From positions 1,302,001 to 1,366,000 of the forward strand of contig OZ243960.1 in the NCBI GenBank assembly GCA_965214435.1: a stretch of DNA of 64,000 bases. Reading direction: 5' to 3'. Positions 42,460 to 51,057 of this stretch are shown here, one piece after another. A model generated the notes under the pieces. It worked only from the letters and a program-made list of their open reading frames with translations. It had not been told where the DNA came from and ran no database searches. The position numbers and the translations under genes are program-made. This stretch comes from Rubrobacter_A sp965214435 (GTDB lineage Bacteria; Actinomycetota; Rubrobacteria; Rubrobacterales; Rubrobacteraceae). How positions within the stretch are numbered: the stretch's first letter is position 1; each line of letters begins with the position of its first letter.

Positions 42460-44559
42460 TTACGAGTGACCTTCCGAAGAACTGGTGGGCTCGACGGCGG
42501 GCGTGCCGTAGTCTTCTTCTATGCGCTCCGAGCGCCCCAGGAGGTCCAGCGCCTCGTTAGCCACGTTCTCCGGGTTGATGCCGAGTCGCGCCAAAAGCTC
42601 CTCGCCCGGAATAGAGGCTCCGTAGCGGTCTATGCCGACGCTCCGGCCCTGGAAGCCGACGTACCGCTCCCAGCCGGTCGGCACCCCGGCTTCCACCGAG
42701 ACGCGGGCCTCGACGGACGGCGGCAGGACGGAGTCCTTGTAGTCCTGGTCCTGGCGGTCGTAGATCTCCCACGATGGCATGCTTACCACGCGGGCATCCA
42801 CGCCCTGCTCGGCGAGCAGTTTCCTAGCTTCGAGCGCCACGGCTACCTCGGAGCCGGTCCCGATCAGGATGACGTCCGGCTCGCTACCGTCGGCGTCCTC
42901 CCGGATGTACGCGCCGCGCAGGGCACCCTCAGCCGGACCGGGGTCCAGGACCGGGATGTTCTGGCGGGTCAGGAGCATCGCCGCCGGGCCGTCGGTCTCG
43001 AAGACGCTCTGCCAGGCGACCGAGGTCTCGTTGGCGTCGCCGGGACGGATAACGGTCAGGTTCGGAATGGCACGGAGAGCCATGTAGTGCTCGATGGGCT
43101 GGTGGGTCGGGCCGTCCTCACCGAGACCGACGGAGTCGTGGGTCCAGATCCAGGCTACCTTCACCCCCATGAGCGCCGAGAGCCGGACGGCCGGGCGCAT
43201 GTAGTCGCTGAATATGAGGAACGTCGAGCCGTAGGGCCGGACCATCCCGCCGTGCACCGCGATACCGTTGACGATGCTCCCCATCGCGTGCTCCCGGACG
43301 CCGAAGGCGATGTTACGCCCGGCATTGTCCGGGGAGAAGATGCCACCGCTGGAGAAAGTGGTGTTCGTGGAGCCCACGAGGTCGGCCGCACCACCGACCA
43401 TGGTCGGCGCGTACTCCCCGAAGGCGTCCATCGCCGCACCCCCGGCCTTGCGGGTCGCCAGCTTCTCGGTCTCGGCCGGGTCCCACCTCGGCAGCTTCTC
43501 TATGTAGCCGGGTGCCGGGTCCCCGGTCCAGACCTGATCCCACTCCCCAGCGAGGTCCGGAAACTCGTTGCGCCAGGCGTCGAAACGCCCGTTCCACTCC
43601 TCCTCTAACTCGCGGCCCCGCGACTTCTGGTCCATGTGCTCGTAGACCTCATCCGGCACGGAGAAGTGCTCGTCGGGGTCGAGCCCGAGGGCTTCCTTGG
43701 CGGCCCGGACCTCATCTTCCCCGAGCGCCGCGCCGTGGGCCGCGGCCGTGTCCATCGCATTCGGAGCCGGATACGCGATATGCGAGCGCACGATGACCAG
43801 CGACGGGCGCTCTTTCTCGTCTATGGCGTTCTGGGTCGCCTCCGCCAGAGCTTCCAGGTCTTCGGAGTCCGAGACGTGCTGGACGTGCCAGCCCTGGGCC
43901 TCGAAACGTTTGCCCTTGTCCTCGCGGTCAAAGGATATGGCGGTCGTGCCGTCTATGGTGATGCGGTTGTCGTCGTAGAAGTAGATGAGCTTGCCGAGGG
44001 CGTTCTGTCCGGCCAGGGAGGCGGCCTCGTTCGAGATGCCTTCCATGAGGTCACCGTCGGAGCAGATGGCGAAGACCCGGTGGTCCACGACCTCGTGCCC
44101 GATGCGGTTGTAGCGGTCGGCCAGGAAACGTTCGGCCATCGCCATCCCGACGCCGTTAGCAAAGCCCTGACCGAGCGGACCGGTCGTGGTCTCGACGCCA
44201 GGCGTGAGGAAATGCTCGGGGTGGCCGGGGGTTATCGAGCCGCTCTGGCGGAAACCCTGGATCTGGTCCATCGGCAACTCGTAACCGGTGAGGTGCAGCA
44301 TCGAATATTGCAGGATGGAAGCGTGACCCGCCGAGAGGATAAAGCGGTCCCGGTCTTTCCAATCAGGATTCTCCGGGTTGTGACGCAGGAACTTTGTGAA
44401 TATGGTGTACGCCAGCGGGGCGAGCGCCATCGCCGTACCGGGGTGTCCGTTGCCGGCTTTCTGCACCGCGTCCATCGCCAACGTCCTCACGGAGTCTATA
44501 GAGCGCCGCGCCACGTTCTGCTGGGTCTTGAGGTCCAACGTTTCTCCTAACCTACTCAT
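42460..44559 (-). CDS. tkt: Transketolase
   Basis: From ATG 44559 the protein has 699 residues, typical for bacterial transketolase; an upstream extension to 44712 overlaps the chimeric gene and has no similarity. Landmarks: GNGHPGTAMALAPLAY (about 28-43), TPGHPEHF, TTTGPLGQGFANGVGMA, the ThDP motif CSDGDLMEGISNEAASLAG, VGGAADLVGSTNT, and THDSVGLGEDGPTHQPIEH. It moves two-carbon ketol units between pentose, heptose, hexose and erythrose phosphates. It would connect pentose or tetrose phosphates produced by this cluster to glycolysis. Confidence 0.96.
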   Translation of the reverse strand: MSRLGETLDLKTQQNVARRSIDSVRTLAMDAVQKAGNGHPGTAMALAPLAYTIFTKFLRHNPENPDWKDRDRFILSAGHASILQYSMLHLTGYELPMDQIQGFRQSGSITPGHPEHFLTPGVETTTGPLGQGFANGVGMAMAERFLADRYNRIGHEVVDHRVFAICSDGDLMEGISNEAASLAGQNALGKLIYFYDDNRITIDGTTAISFDREDKGKRFEAQGWHVQHVSDSEDLEALAEATQNAIDEKERPSLVIVRSHIAYPAPNAMDTAAAHGAALGEDEVRAAKEALGLDPDEHFSVPDEVYEHMDQKSRGRELEEEWNGRFDAWRNEFPDLAGEWDQVWTGDPAPGYIEKLPRWDPAETEKLATRKAGGAAMDAFGEYAPTMVGGAADLVGSTNTTFSSGGIFSPDNAGRNIAFGVREHAMGSIVNGIAVHGGMVRPYGSTFLIFSDYMRPAVRLSALMGVKVAWIWTHDSVGLGEDGPTHQPIEHYMALRAIPNLTVIRPGDANETSVAWQSVFETDGPAAMLLTRQNIPVLDPGPAEGALRGAYIREDADGSEPDVILIGTGSEVAVALEARKLLAEQGVDARVVSMPSWEIYDRQDQDYKDSVLPPSVEARVSVEAGVPTGWERYVGFQGRSVGIDRYGASIPGEELLARLGINPENVANEALDLLGRSERIEEDYGTPAVEPTSSSEGHS

Positions 44560-44615
44560 TGCTCCGGGACCGGAAACGTCCCCTTCCTGAACGATACATT
44601 TTATACGAATGCCCT

Positions 44616-45311
44616 CTAGCTCTGCTCGACCTGGTGGTAGCGGCGGTCTACCTCCTCCATCTTCTCCACTTTCCTGGTCGAGCCTCCTCCGGCGAACTCG
44701 CTCGCCAGCCACGCGTCTAGGACTGTTTTAGCCGCCTCCGGGGCTATCACCCGGCCACCCATCGTCAATAACTGGGCGTTGTTGGACTTCCTCGCCCGCT
44801 CGGCTGAATATACGTCGTGGCACTGGGAATTTGCCCCTCCGGATTCCGCGCTCTCCCGCAGCGCGGCGCACAGAGCGAGCGAGTCGCAGGAAGCGTCGGG
44901 GACCTCGAAGGCCCGCCGAATCTTGGGGTGCACCAGAGGCTCGCGCCGCAGCGCCTCGGAGGGCTCTAACTCGTTTGCCGAGATTCCCGCAGCCTCACAT
45001 CCCTCGACCCACTTCTCGACGAACGCCTCATCGTCGGACGGAGACAGCACAAACAGCCCTCCGGTATCGTCCACCGCTTGCGGCACTACCCGCCGGATAG
45101 TGTTGTGCTCCTGCCAGCACTCTTTGGCGCTGGTAAGGTCGCTGGTTACGTAGCGCGAGCCGGTGTGCAGCAACCCGTGGTACCGGCCCGAAGTCCCCGT
45201 ACCCACGTCGCCCATCTCGACGAGGGTCACGTGCAGCCCCCGCAGGGTGAGGTCCCAGGCTACGCCGCAGCCGGTAGCCCCGCCGCCGATTACTACTACG
45301 TCAGTCTCCAT
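44616..45311 (-). pseudogene. Chimeric ORF: GlpA-type FAD domain N-terminus fused to RpiB C-terminus
   Basis: One open frame of 231 residues joins two unrelated enzymes. Residues 1 to about 158 are the N-terminal third of an anaerobic glycerol-3-phosphate dehydrogenase (GlpA): VVVIGGGATGCGVAWDL, GTSGRYHGLLHTGSRYV, and the end PDASCDSLALCAALRESA. From about residue 161 on it is the C-terminal third of ribose-5-phosphate isomerase B: CHDVYSAERARKSNNAQ, LLTMGGRVIAPEAA and LDAWLASEFAGG. Both partners lack most of their fold, so neither activity is expected. The simplest explanation is an in-frame deletion between adjacent glpA and rpiB genes, with the junction near base 44831. The start lies 3 bp behind the sn-glycerol-1-phosphate dehydrogenase stop. 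Confidence 0.85.
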
Positions 45312-45314
45312 AAG

Positions 45315-46676
45315 CTACTCATTTCCATCTAGGATTTGCGCCCAGAAACCGCTGGGCGCGAACAGTTCCTCGACACACTCGTCTAGTATGCCGGTCTCGT
45401 TAGTAAGGTCGAGGATCGTGTAGCGGGACCGGATCATCTGCGCCCGCCGGTACGTCGCCTTGAAGTCTTCCGGGCTCAGGCCGATCTCCCCCGGCGTCGT
45501 CGGGCACCCGGCCTCCTGCAGTAGTTCCCGCAACTCCGCCGCCGGCATTAGCTGCTCCTTTACCTTCTCGCGCAACTCCGGCCATACCTTCTGAACCAAC
45601 TCTAGCCGCTCACCCAACTCGTCTTTGTCCAGATACTTGGAAAGGGACTGTTTTACGGCCGGGTCTTCGAGCGGCGGGTTGTGGGCCGCCCGGACACGCT
45701 CCTCGACTTCTTCGGCGGAGGGCCACTCGTTCTGGATCTTCTCTATATTAAGGTCCGCGAGGTCACGCTCTAGGACCCGCTCGTAGAGGGCGGCGATGGC
45801 GATAGAGCCCACCCCGACCTTGAAGCCGTGGGAGAGCGGCGGACGCCGGTCGCGGCCGAGGCCTTCTCCTTCCCAGAGGTGGCTGAACTGGTGTTCCGCC
45901 CCGGAAGCCGTGCGCGAGGACTGATAGGACTGCATCGCGAGGCCGGACATGACGAGGCCTTCTATAAGCCCGTCCATCTTTTCCTGATCCCCGGCGCGCA
46001 GTTCGTCAGGACCGGAGACCCACTCTCGCAGGTGGTCCTGGACGAGGTGCCAGCCGGTCGGGTCGATCTCCTCTACCCCGAGGGCGTCGGCCACGAGCCA
46101 GTCCGCCCCGGAAGTCACCTTGCCCAGGAGGTCCGCGTACCCGGAAGCCGTCATCTCTTCTGGGGCATTTACCAGGATGTTCACGTCGGAGAGCACGGCG
46201 CGCGGGGCCGGGCATGTCAGCGTCTGCTTGGCGCCCTCGTACTCTATCGAAGCTCCAAACGCCGTGTACCCGTCCATAGATGCGGCGGTGGAGACGTTCA
46301 TGTACGGCCGCTCGCACTCGTAGGAGGCCCGCTTTACAATGTCGTTGAGTGTCCCGGAACCGACGGCGACCGGGATGGCGTCATGCTCGCGCAGTGACGA
46401 GATGAGCTTCTCGATGTTGCCGTACTCGGCGTACAGCGGCGGGTCGCTGGAGAAGACATACGGCTCTACAGTCTCGCGCCCGGCTTCCTCGAAGAGCCGC
46501 TGCACCTCTTTTCCCGCCACCTCAAACTCATTCCCGTCCGTGACGATGACCGCCTTCGCGTCCCCGAAGTTCTCTGCGAAGAGGTCGTTTACCGAGGAGA
46601 GCACATTCGTCCCGATGGTAACGTTGTGTGTATCCGTTGCGCCTTGTAGGGCTGATTGGATCCTGTCGTCTGCCAT
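45315..46676 (-). CDS. sn-glycerol-1-phosphate dehydrogenase (EgsA/AraM family)
   Basis: A 453-residue iron-containing-alcohol-dehydrogenase-fold enzyme. The NAD site is AVGSGTLNDIVKRASYE (about 104-120), followed by STAASMDGYTAFGASI, and the metal ligands fall in SGAEHQFSHLWE and LSHGFKVGVGS. EgsA/AraM enzymes reduce dihydroxyacetone phosphate to sn-glycerol-1-phosphate. In bacteria the product can feed unusual lipids, or the enzyme may oxidise a related polyol phosphate in catabolic clusters, which fits this context better. It is followed by the chimeric ORF with a 3-bp gap. Confidence 0.88.
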   Translation of the reverse strand: MADDRIQSALQGATDTHNVTIGTNVLSSVNDLFAENFGDAKAVIVTDGNEFEVAGKEVQRLFEEAGRETVEPYVFSSDPPLYAEYGNIEKLISSLREHDAIPVAVGSGTLNDIVKRASYECERPYMNVSTAASMDGYTAFGASIEYEGAKQTLTCPAPRAVLSDVNILVNAPEEMTASGYADLLGKVTSGADWLVADALGVEEIDPTGWHLVQDHLREWVSGPDELRAGDQEKMDGLIEGLVMSGLAMQSYQSSRTASGAEHQFSHLWEGEGLGRDRRPPLSHGFKVGVGSIAIAALYERVLERDLADLNIEKIQNEWPSAEEVEERVRAAHNPPLEDPAVKQSLSKYLDKDELGERLELVQKVWPELREKVKEQLMPAAELRELLQEAGCPTTPGEIGLSPEDFKATYRRAQMIRSRYTILDLTNETGILDECVEELFAPSGFWAQILDGNE

Positions 46677-46703
46677 GCGCTACTCCTGTTTGGTCTCGTG
46701 GGA

Positions 46704-47582
46704 TTACTCGTCCTCATCACTCCACCCAAGCTCCTCCCACATCTCCCGCGGTAGGAGGCGGTCTATGCGGTCGAGCACGAACTCCGGCACGTTATCTTCC
46801 TCCCCGGCCAGCATCTCCGGCGTGGTCTCCCCGGTAAACACCACCGCGGAGGGCATCCCGGCGTCGAGCGCCATCCGGATCTCGGTGTACAGCCGGTCGC
46901 CGGTCATCACACACTCCCCAGCGTTCAGCCCCACCATCTCCGTAATAGTTTTGAGCATGATAGGGTCCGGCTTGCCGGTGTTGACCTCGCACTTGGTCTG
47001 GGTGCAGGCTTCTATCGCCCCGACTATCGCGGCGGCGTCCGGCTCGCCCCGGCCTCCGGGGAACGGGCAGTAGCGGTCCGGGTTGGTCGTGACCAGCTTT
47101 GCCCGCCCGTAGAACCAGATGGCGTCAAAGGCGATCTGCAACTTCCGGTACTCGAACGTCCGGTCGTAGGAGGCTATGACGATGTCTATCTCCTCCGGTT
47201 CTTCGGACATCTTGATACCCGCCTCCCGCAAAGCTTTTTTGAGCGGTTCCTCGCTTATGGGGAAGACCGTGGCGTCCGGGTGGTTCTGCAGGAGCCACTC
47301 CTTCATGGTAACGACGGTGTTGACGGTCTCTTCCTGCGGGGTCGGGAGCCCGAGCATGGTGAGCTTCTCGGCGTACATCTCGGGGTCTTTAGTCGGATTG
47401 TTGGAGAGAAAAACCACCTTTTTGCCGTTGTCCCGCAGGGTCTCGATGAGACGCTTGGCCCCGGGCAGCAACTCATTGCCGAGGTAGATGGTGCCGTCGA
47501 GGTCGAAGACGTAGCCGTCGTAGAGACGGTCGGGGAACCTGAGTTTTCCCGCCGTAGAGCTTTGAGGACCTTCTTGCGCCAT
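46704..47582 (-). CDS. HAD-IIA (NagD-like) phosphatase
   Basis: From ATG 47582 (AAAGGG upstream) it has 292 residues; GTG 47603 is an alternative. Motif I is VFDLDGTIYLGNELLPGA, followed by motif II VVFLSNNPTKD and motif IV KPDPIMLKTI ... CVMTGDRLYTEI, with a large C2 cap between. The family dephosphorylates glycerol phosphates, phosphoglycolate, p-nitrophenyl phosphate or nucleotides. Being encoded next to sn-glycerol-1-phosphate dehydrogenase suggests glycerol-1-phosphate or a tetritol phosphate as substrate; this is inference. Confidence 0.85.
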   Translation of the reverse strand: MAQEGPQSSTAGKLRFPDRLYDGYVFDLDGTIYLGNELLPGAKRLIETLRDNGKKVVFLSNNPTKDPEMYAEKLTMLGLPTPQEETVNTVVTMKEWLLQNHPDATVFPISEEPLKKALREAGIKMSEEPEEIDIVIASYDRTFEYRKLQIAFDAIWFYGRAKLVTTNPDRYCPFPGGRGEPDAAAIVGAIEACTQTKCEVNTGKPDPIMLKTITEMVGLNAGECVMTGDRLYTEIRMALDAGMPSAVVFTGETTPEMLAGEEDNVPEFVLDRIDRLLPREMWEELGWSDEDE

Positions 47583-47622
47583 CCTTACCCTTTCTTTTTG
47601 CACCAGTCCGGGTTTATTAACC

Positions 47623-47661
47623 GGCGGTCGCTTATGGCGGTCGCTTATGGCGGTCGCTTAT
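47623..47661. repeat. Three perfect 13-bp tandem repeats overlapping a stop codon
   Basis: The unit GGCGGTCGCTTAT is present at 47623-47635, 47636-47648 and 47649-47661. The third copy contains the TAA stop (47658-47660, minus strand) of the FGGY kinase gene, so repeat gain or loss would not alter the protein but changes the spacing to the next gene. Confidence 0.9.
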
Positions 47662-49226
47662 GCGTCGCTGGAGGCGCCACTCGTGGCCTCGTGGCGCGAG
47701 ACCTCGTGCATGAGGTCCTTCATCTGCGGGTAGGTCTCCACGTAGCGGTCCACGTAGAACTGATACGCTTCGTGGGCTTCCTGGTTTGGTTCTATGGTGC
47801 GCTCCGTGTGGATCATGTGCTCCGCGGCCGTCTGGATGTCCGGGTAGACGCCGGCTCCGACCGCCGCCAGCATGGCCGAGCCCAGAACCGGCCCCTCGCT
47901 TTCCCGCCTGAGCGAGACGGGCATGTTCGACACGTCGGCGTGCATCTGCATCCACAGCTCACTCTTGGTGGGACCGCCGGCTACGATAGCTTCCGCCGGC
48001 TGAAACCCGTGGTGGCGCATGGTGCGGAAGATGTCTTCGGTGCCGTAGCAGATGCCCTCCAGGATAGCCCGGAATACGTGTCCCGGCGTATGTCCCAGAG
48101 AAAGACCCCAGATCATGCCGCGCGCCAGCGGGTCGGTGTGCGGGGTGCGGTTGCCCTGGAAGTAGTCTATGACGATAAGCCCATCGGAGCCTATGGGCAC
48201 GTCCTGGGCCATCTCGGTCAGGACTTCGTAGGGGTCGACGCCTCGCTTTTCAGCTTCGGCGATGGCGTCGGCGGCGAACTGATTCTTGAACCAGGCTACG
48301 ATGGAGCCTGTAGAGACCTGGCCGCCCTCGACGCTGTACTGGCCGGGTATTATGCCGTCGGTATAGGCCCCGAAAAAGCCCTGGCCGTAGTGCGCCTCAG
48401 CGGCCTGCCCGACTATGACGTGCGAGGAGCCGGTGATGAGCGCCATCTTGCCCGGCTCGGTTACCCCGAGACCTATAGCCCCCACAAAGGCGTCCCCGCC
48501 GCCCTCTGCCACGGGCGTACCTTCCTTGAGACCCAACTCTTCGGCGGCCTCTTTCGTAAGACCACCGACGGCCGTACCCATGTCGAGCACCTTCGGCGGG
48601 AACTTCTCGATCACGTCCCCAATGCCGATAGACTCGTAGAGACTGTGCGGCCAGCCGCCCGCGTCCCGGTCGTAGTAGGCCCGGAAGCTGGCGGTGTTTA
48701 TAGAAGCGGTCCACTCACCGGTCAGGCGGAAGGTGATCCAGTCCTCGCAGTCGCAGATGACCGCCGCCTCGTCGTAAATTTCCGGCTCGTTCTCCTTTAG
48801 CCACAGCGCCTTGGACGGCATCCACTCGGCGGATACCGGACCGTAGCCATTGTACTTGAGCGCTGGGTCCCCGGTCTCCTGCACCCGGACCGCCTGATCC
48901 GAGGCCCGCACGTCCATCCACAAGAGCGCCGGACGCAGCACCCGGTTCTGACGGTCGAGGGCGACCACCGTGCACGTCGTGGCGTCCGTCGAGATGCCCG
49001 CTATCTCATCCGGCGAGACGCCGCTCTGCTCCACAGCACCCCGTACCGCCTCCACCAGGCCCGACCACCAATCGGCGGGGTCCTGCTCCGCCCAGCCCGA
49101 CCGCGGAAAGCGCGTCTCGTGCTCGACGCCATTGAACACGACCGCCGTCCCCTCCCGGTCAAAGATGCCGACCCTGACACCTCCGGTCCCGACATCCACG
49201 CCCATCAAGTATGGTCCCTCGGCCAT
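47658..49226 (-). CDS. FGGY-family carbohydrate kinase (paralogue 2)
   Basis: A 522-residue kinase collinear with the product of 38776-40341 and near-identical in the key segments (MAEGPYLMGVDVGTGGVRVG, GWAEQDPADWW, WMDVRASDQAVR, ITGSSHVIVGQ, DYFQGNRTPHTDPLARG). It has a strong AAGGAGG ribosome-binding site before ATG 49226 and is the first gene of the long minus-strand series, facing the SorC-type regulator gene. The substrate is probably a ketose or polyol. The two copies differ in loops after residue 150 and at the C-terminus, so they may prefer different stereoisomers. Confidence 0.88.
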   Translation of the reverse strand: MAEGPYLMGVDVGTGGVRVGIFDREGTAVVFNGVEHETRFPRSGWAEQDPADWWSGLVEAVRGAVEQSGVSPDEIAGISTDATTCTVVALDRQNRVLRPALLWMDVRASDQAVRVQETGDPALKYNGYGPVSAEWMPSKALWLKENEPEIYDEAAVICDCEDWITFRLTGEWTASINTASFRAYYDRDAGGWPHSLYESIGIGDVIEKFPPKVLDMGTAVGGLTKEAAEELGLKEGTPVAEGGGDAFVGAIGLGVTEPGKMALITGSSHVIVGQAAEAHYGQGFFGAYTDGIIPGQYSVEGGQVSTGSIVAWFKNQFAADAIAEAEKRGVDPYEVLTEMAQDVPIGSDGLIVIDYFQGNRTPHTDPLARGMIWGLSLGHTPGHVFRAILEGICYGTEDIFRTMRHHGFQPAEAIVAGGPTKSELWMQMHADVSNMPVSLRRESEGPVLGSAMLAAVGAGVYPDIQTAAEHMIHTERTIEPNQEAHEAYQFYVDRYVETYPQMKDLMHEVSRHEATSGASSDA

Positions 49227-49362
49227 TACCGACCTCCTTTTCCCGCGTCCAGATCCCTGTGTCCGGGCTCCCGTGCACGGCTGTAATAGCCGCCGCCGGA
49301 TCCTTTCCCCTATGTTCTTGTGCCAAGCGTACCACCAGGCTACACCGGGCGCTCCTGCTCGC

Positions 49363-49512
49363 TTACACCGTGCCGGTTACTACCCGCACCAGGGCAACGA
49401 CCGTAGCCATCGTGGCTACCGCGAACGCAATGGCCGCACCGAAAACCCCTCCGCCGGACGCGGCGAAAAGAAACCCTAAGAAGATCCATCTTTCAAACCT
49501 CCTTATCCCCAA
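49363..49512 (-). CDS. Possible 49-residue hydrophobic peptide
   Basis: From TTG 49512, with GGAGGGTG upstream, the frame encodes a short Arg-containing N-terminus (MGIRRFERW) and one long hydrophobic stretch rich in Gly, Ala and Val (GVFGAAIAFAVATMATVVAL), ending in a TAA. It looks like a single-pass membrane peptide, but in GC-rich DNA such frames arise by chance, and an overlapping frame (ATG 49487) also has a ribosome-binding site. Low confidence. Confidence 0.22.
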   Translation of the reverse strand: MGIRRFERWIFLGFLFAASGGGVFGAAIAFAVATMATVVALVRVVTGTV

Positions 49513-49860
49513 CGCTTTTCATCACCCTCCGCTTGATACTCGGGTAGATATGCCCGGGTTCCGGGAACTCCGCCCTAATGGTCTAAAGCCTTATGGCTAC
49601 CTGTCTCGTAAACCGTCGGCGGGACTTTCGTGCCGGCACGTGGCACCGCGCATCTTCAGTGTCGGCGCGTTTTTCGGAGAGTGACCTCCACCTGAGATTT
49701 CTTCCATTCGTTCCCCTTCCCCAGAGTAGCCCGCCTGATAGTCCTTGTCAAATTCTCAGACTTTGCAGTTTTGTGCACCAGTGCCGCGATCGGTACGTCC
49801 GGGTGTGGTCTCGCTGGTCTGGAATTCTTGGTGCTAAACTAGAGCGCTACGGAGCAGTGT

Positions 49861-49880
49861 CGGTCTCATCGATGAGACCG
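49861..49880. promoter_or_regulatory. 20-bp perfect palindrome, candidate SorC-family operator
   Basis: CGGTCTCATCGATGAGACCG reads identically on both strands. It ends 38 bp before the TTG start of the SorC-type gene and downstream of the likely promoter, the place for an autoregulatory operator. Confidence 0.55.
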
Positions 49881-49918
49881 GGCAGGACTTTCGAGATGCA
49901 AGGACGGAGGGTATCGAG

Positions 49919-50953
49919 TTGGCTTCGCAGCAGCGGACGGCTTTAACTGAGGATCAATTCGTGCTGGCCGAGGTTGCGCAACTCTACTATGTCGGGGATC
50001 TCACCCAGGAGCAGGTAGCCCAGCGGATCGGGGTTTCGAGGTCTAACGTCTCGCGGCTGCTGAAAGAGGCCCGGAAGCAGGGCATGGTCGAGATAAGGAT
50101 ACACTCTCCTCTGAGGACCGTGCCCGCCCTGCAGGAAGCTCTTGCCGCGCGGCTGGGTCTGCGCGAGTGCCTAGTGCTGGATGATTTGAACCAGGACTAC
50201 CGGGTCTTTGACACCAGCGACACCGCCACCCAGGTGGCGTCGCTCGCCGCGCGCTATCTGGTGGACAACATCAGCGAGGGAGATACCGTGGGTCTGGGCT
50301 GGGGCCGGGCGGTGTACCGGGTCAGCTACAGCAGGTTCTTGCGCGAGGAGCGCGACACGACCGTGGTTCAGGTCATGGGTAGTATCGGTGGTTCCATACC
50401 CGAGTACGACGGCGTAGCCACGACCGCGCGCCTGGCGGGCGTGTTGGGGGCGAACGCGCACTACCTGCACGCACCCATGCTCGTGACAGATGCCGCGGTG
50501 AGAGCCGGGCTGCTCCGTGACCCGCACATCCGCAAGACTTTAGAGGTGGCCCGCCGGGCTGATACCGTCGTGGTCTCGGTTGGTACCATCGGCCGGGAAC
50601 ATGGGCAGTACCGCACGGGGTATCTTACCGACGCGGACGTGGACTACATCCGGGGGCAGGGGGTGGCGGGCGAAGTCTGCGGCACGTACTTTACGGGCGA
50701 CGGTTCTATAGTGCCGCTGGAAATCAACGAGCGCAGCATATCCATAGGCACGGAAGAGTTGCAGCGCGTACCGACCCGCATCGGGGTGAGTGCGGGAGCG
50801 GAGAAGCCGGCGGCGAACATAGGTGCAGCGCGCTCAAGTTTGATCAACGTCCTGATCACGGACGAAGACACGGCCAGGAGGATGCTCGGTATCCTCAACG
50901 ACGAGAACTCTCCGGCAAACGACGAACGCGACCTGGGCGTCCGCAACGCATAG
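49919..50953 (+). CDS. SorC-family (DeoR-like) sugar-responsive transcription regulator
   Basis: From TTG 49919 (GGAGGG upstream) the protein has 344 residues. The N-terminal HTH is at about residues 18-55 (LYYVGDLTQEQVAQRIG then VSRSNVSRLLKEA). The C-terminal sugar-phosphate-binding domain has VGLGWGRAVYRVS, VVQVMGSIGGS, HYLHAPMLV, VVVSVGTIG and the ending IGVSAGAEKPAANIGAARSSLINVLITDE. SorC proteins are tetramers released or activated by phosphorylated sugars; EryD, regulator of erythritol catabolism, is of this family. Position facing the kinase/dehydrogenase series makes that series its probable target. Confidence 0.9.
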   Translation: MASQQRTALTEDQFVLAEVAQLYYVGDLTQEQVAQRIGVSRSNVSRLLKEARKQGMVEIRIHSPLRTVPALQEALAARLGLRECLVLDDLNQDYRVFDTSDTATQVASLAARYLVDNISEGDTVGLGWGRAVYRVSYSRFLREERDTTVVQVMGSIGGSIPEYDGVATTARLAGVLGANAHYLHAPMLVTDAAVRAGLLRDPHIRKTLEVARRADTVVVSVGTIGREHGQYRTGYLTDADVDYIRGQGVAGEVCGTYFTGDGSIVPLEINERSISIGTEELQRVPTRIGVSAGAEKPAANIGAARSSLINVLITDEDTARRMLGILNDENSPANDERDLGVRNA

Positions 50954-51057
50954 AAGACGGGCCTGCGGTGCAAGAAAACTACGAAACCCTCTCACAACAT
51001 TGTTGGGAAATGCTTGAAAGCGGTTACGTATGTGTGGCGGGAGAGGAGGCGGGTTAG

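Larger units (their letters stand above)
49227..49918. promoter_or_regulatory. Long divergent regulatory region between the polyol operon and the SorC gene
   Basis: These 692 bp contain no gene I can support firmly. The part 49720-49860 is AT-richer than its surroundings (TTGTCA at about 49746, CTAAACTAGAG at about 49834) and probably holds the regulator promoter. A 20-bp palindrome lies at 49861-49880. On the minus strand a 49-codon hydrophobic frame (49363-49512) with an upstream GGAGGG is possible but unproven. Confidence 0.5.

Noticed and set aside
49487..49516. Second selenocysteine-type recoding at a short frame MKSVGDKEV-UGA
   Set aside because: The sequence after the stop has no recognisable domain and no catalytic-Cys context, unlike the GST case.
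49211..49684. 157-residue plus-strand frame in the divergent control region
   Set aside because: No ribosome-binding site, no family similarity, low-complexity composition; it starts inside the kinase gene's leader.
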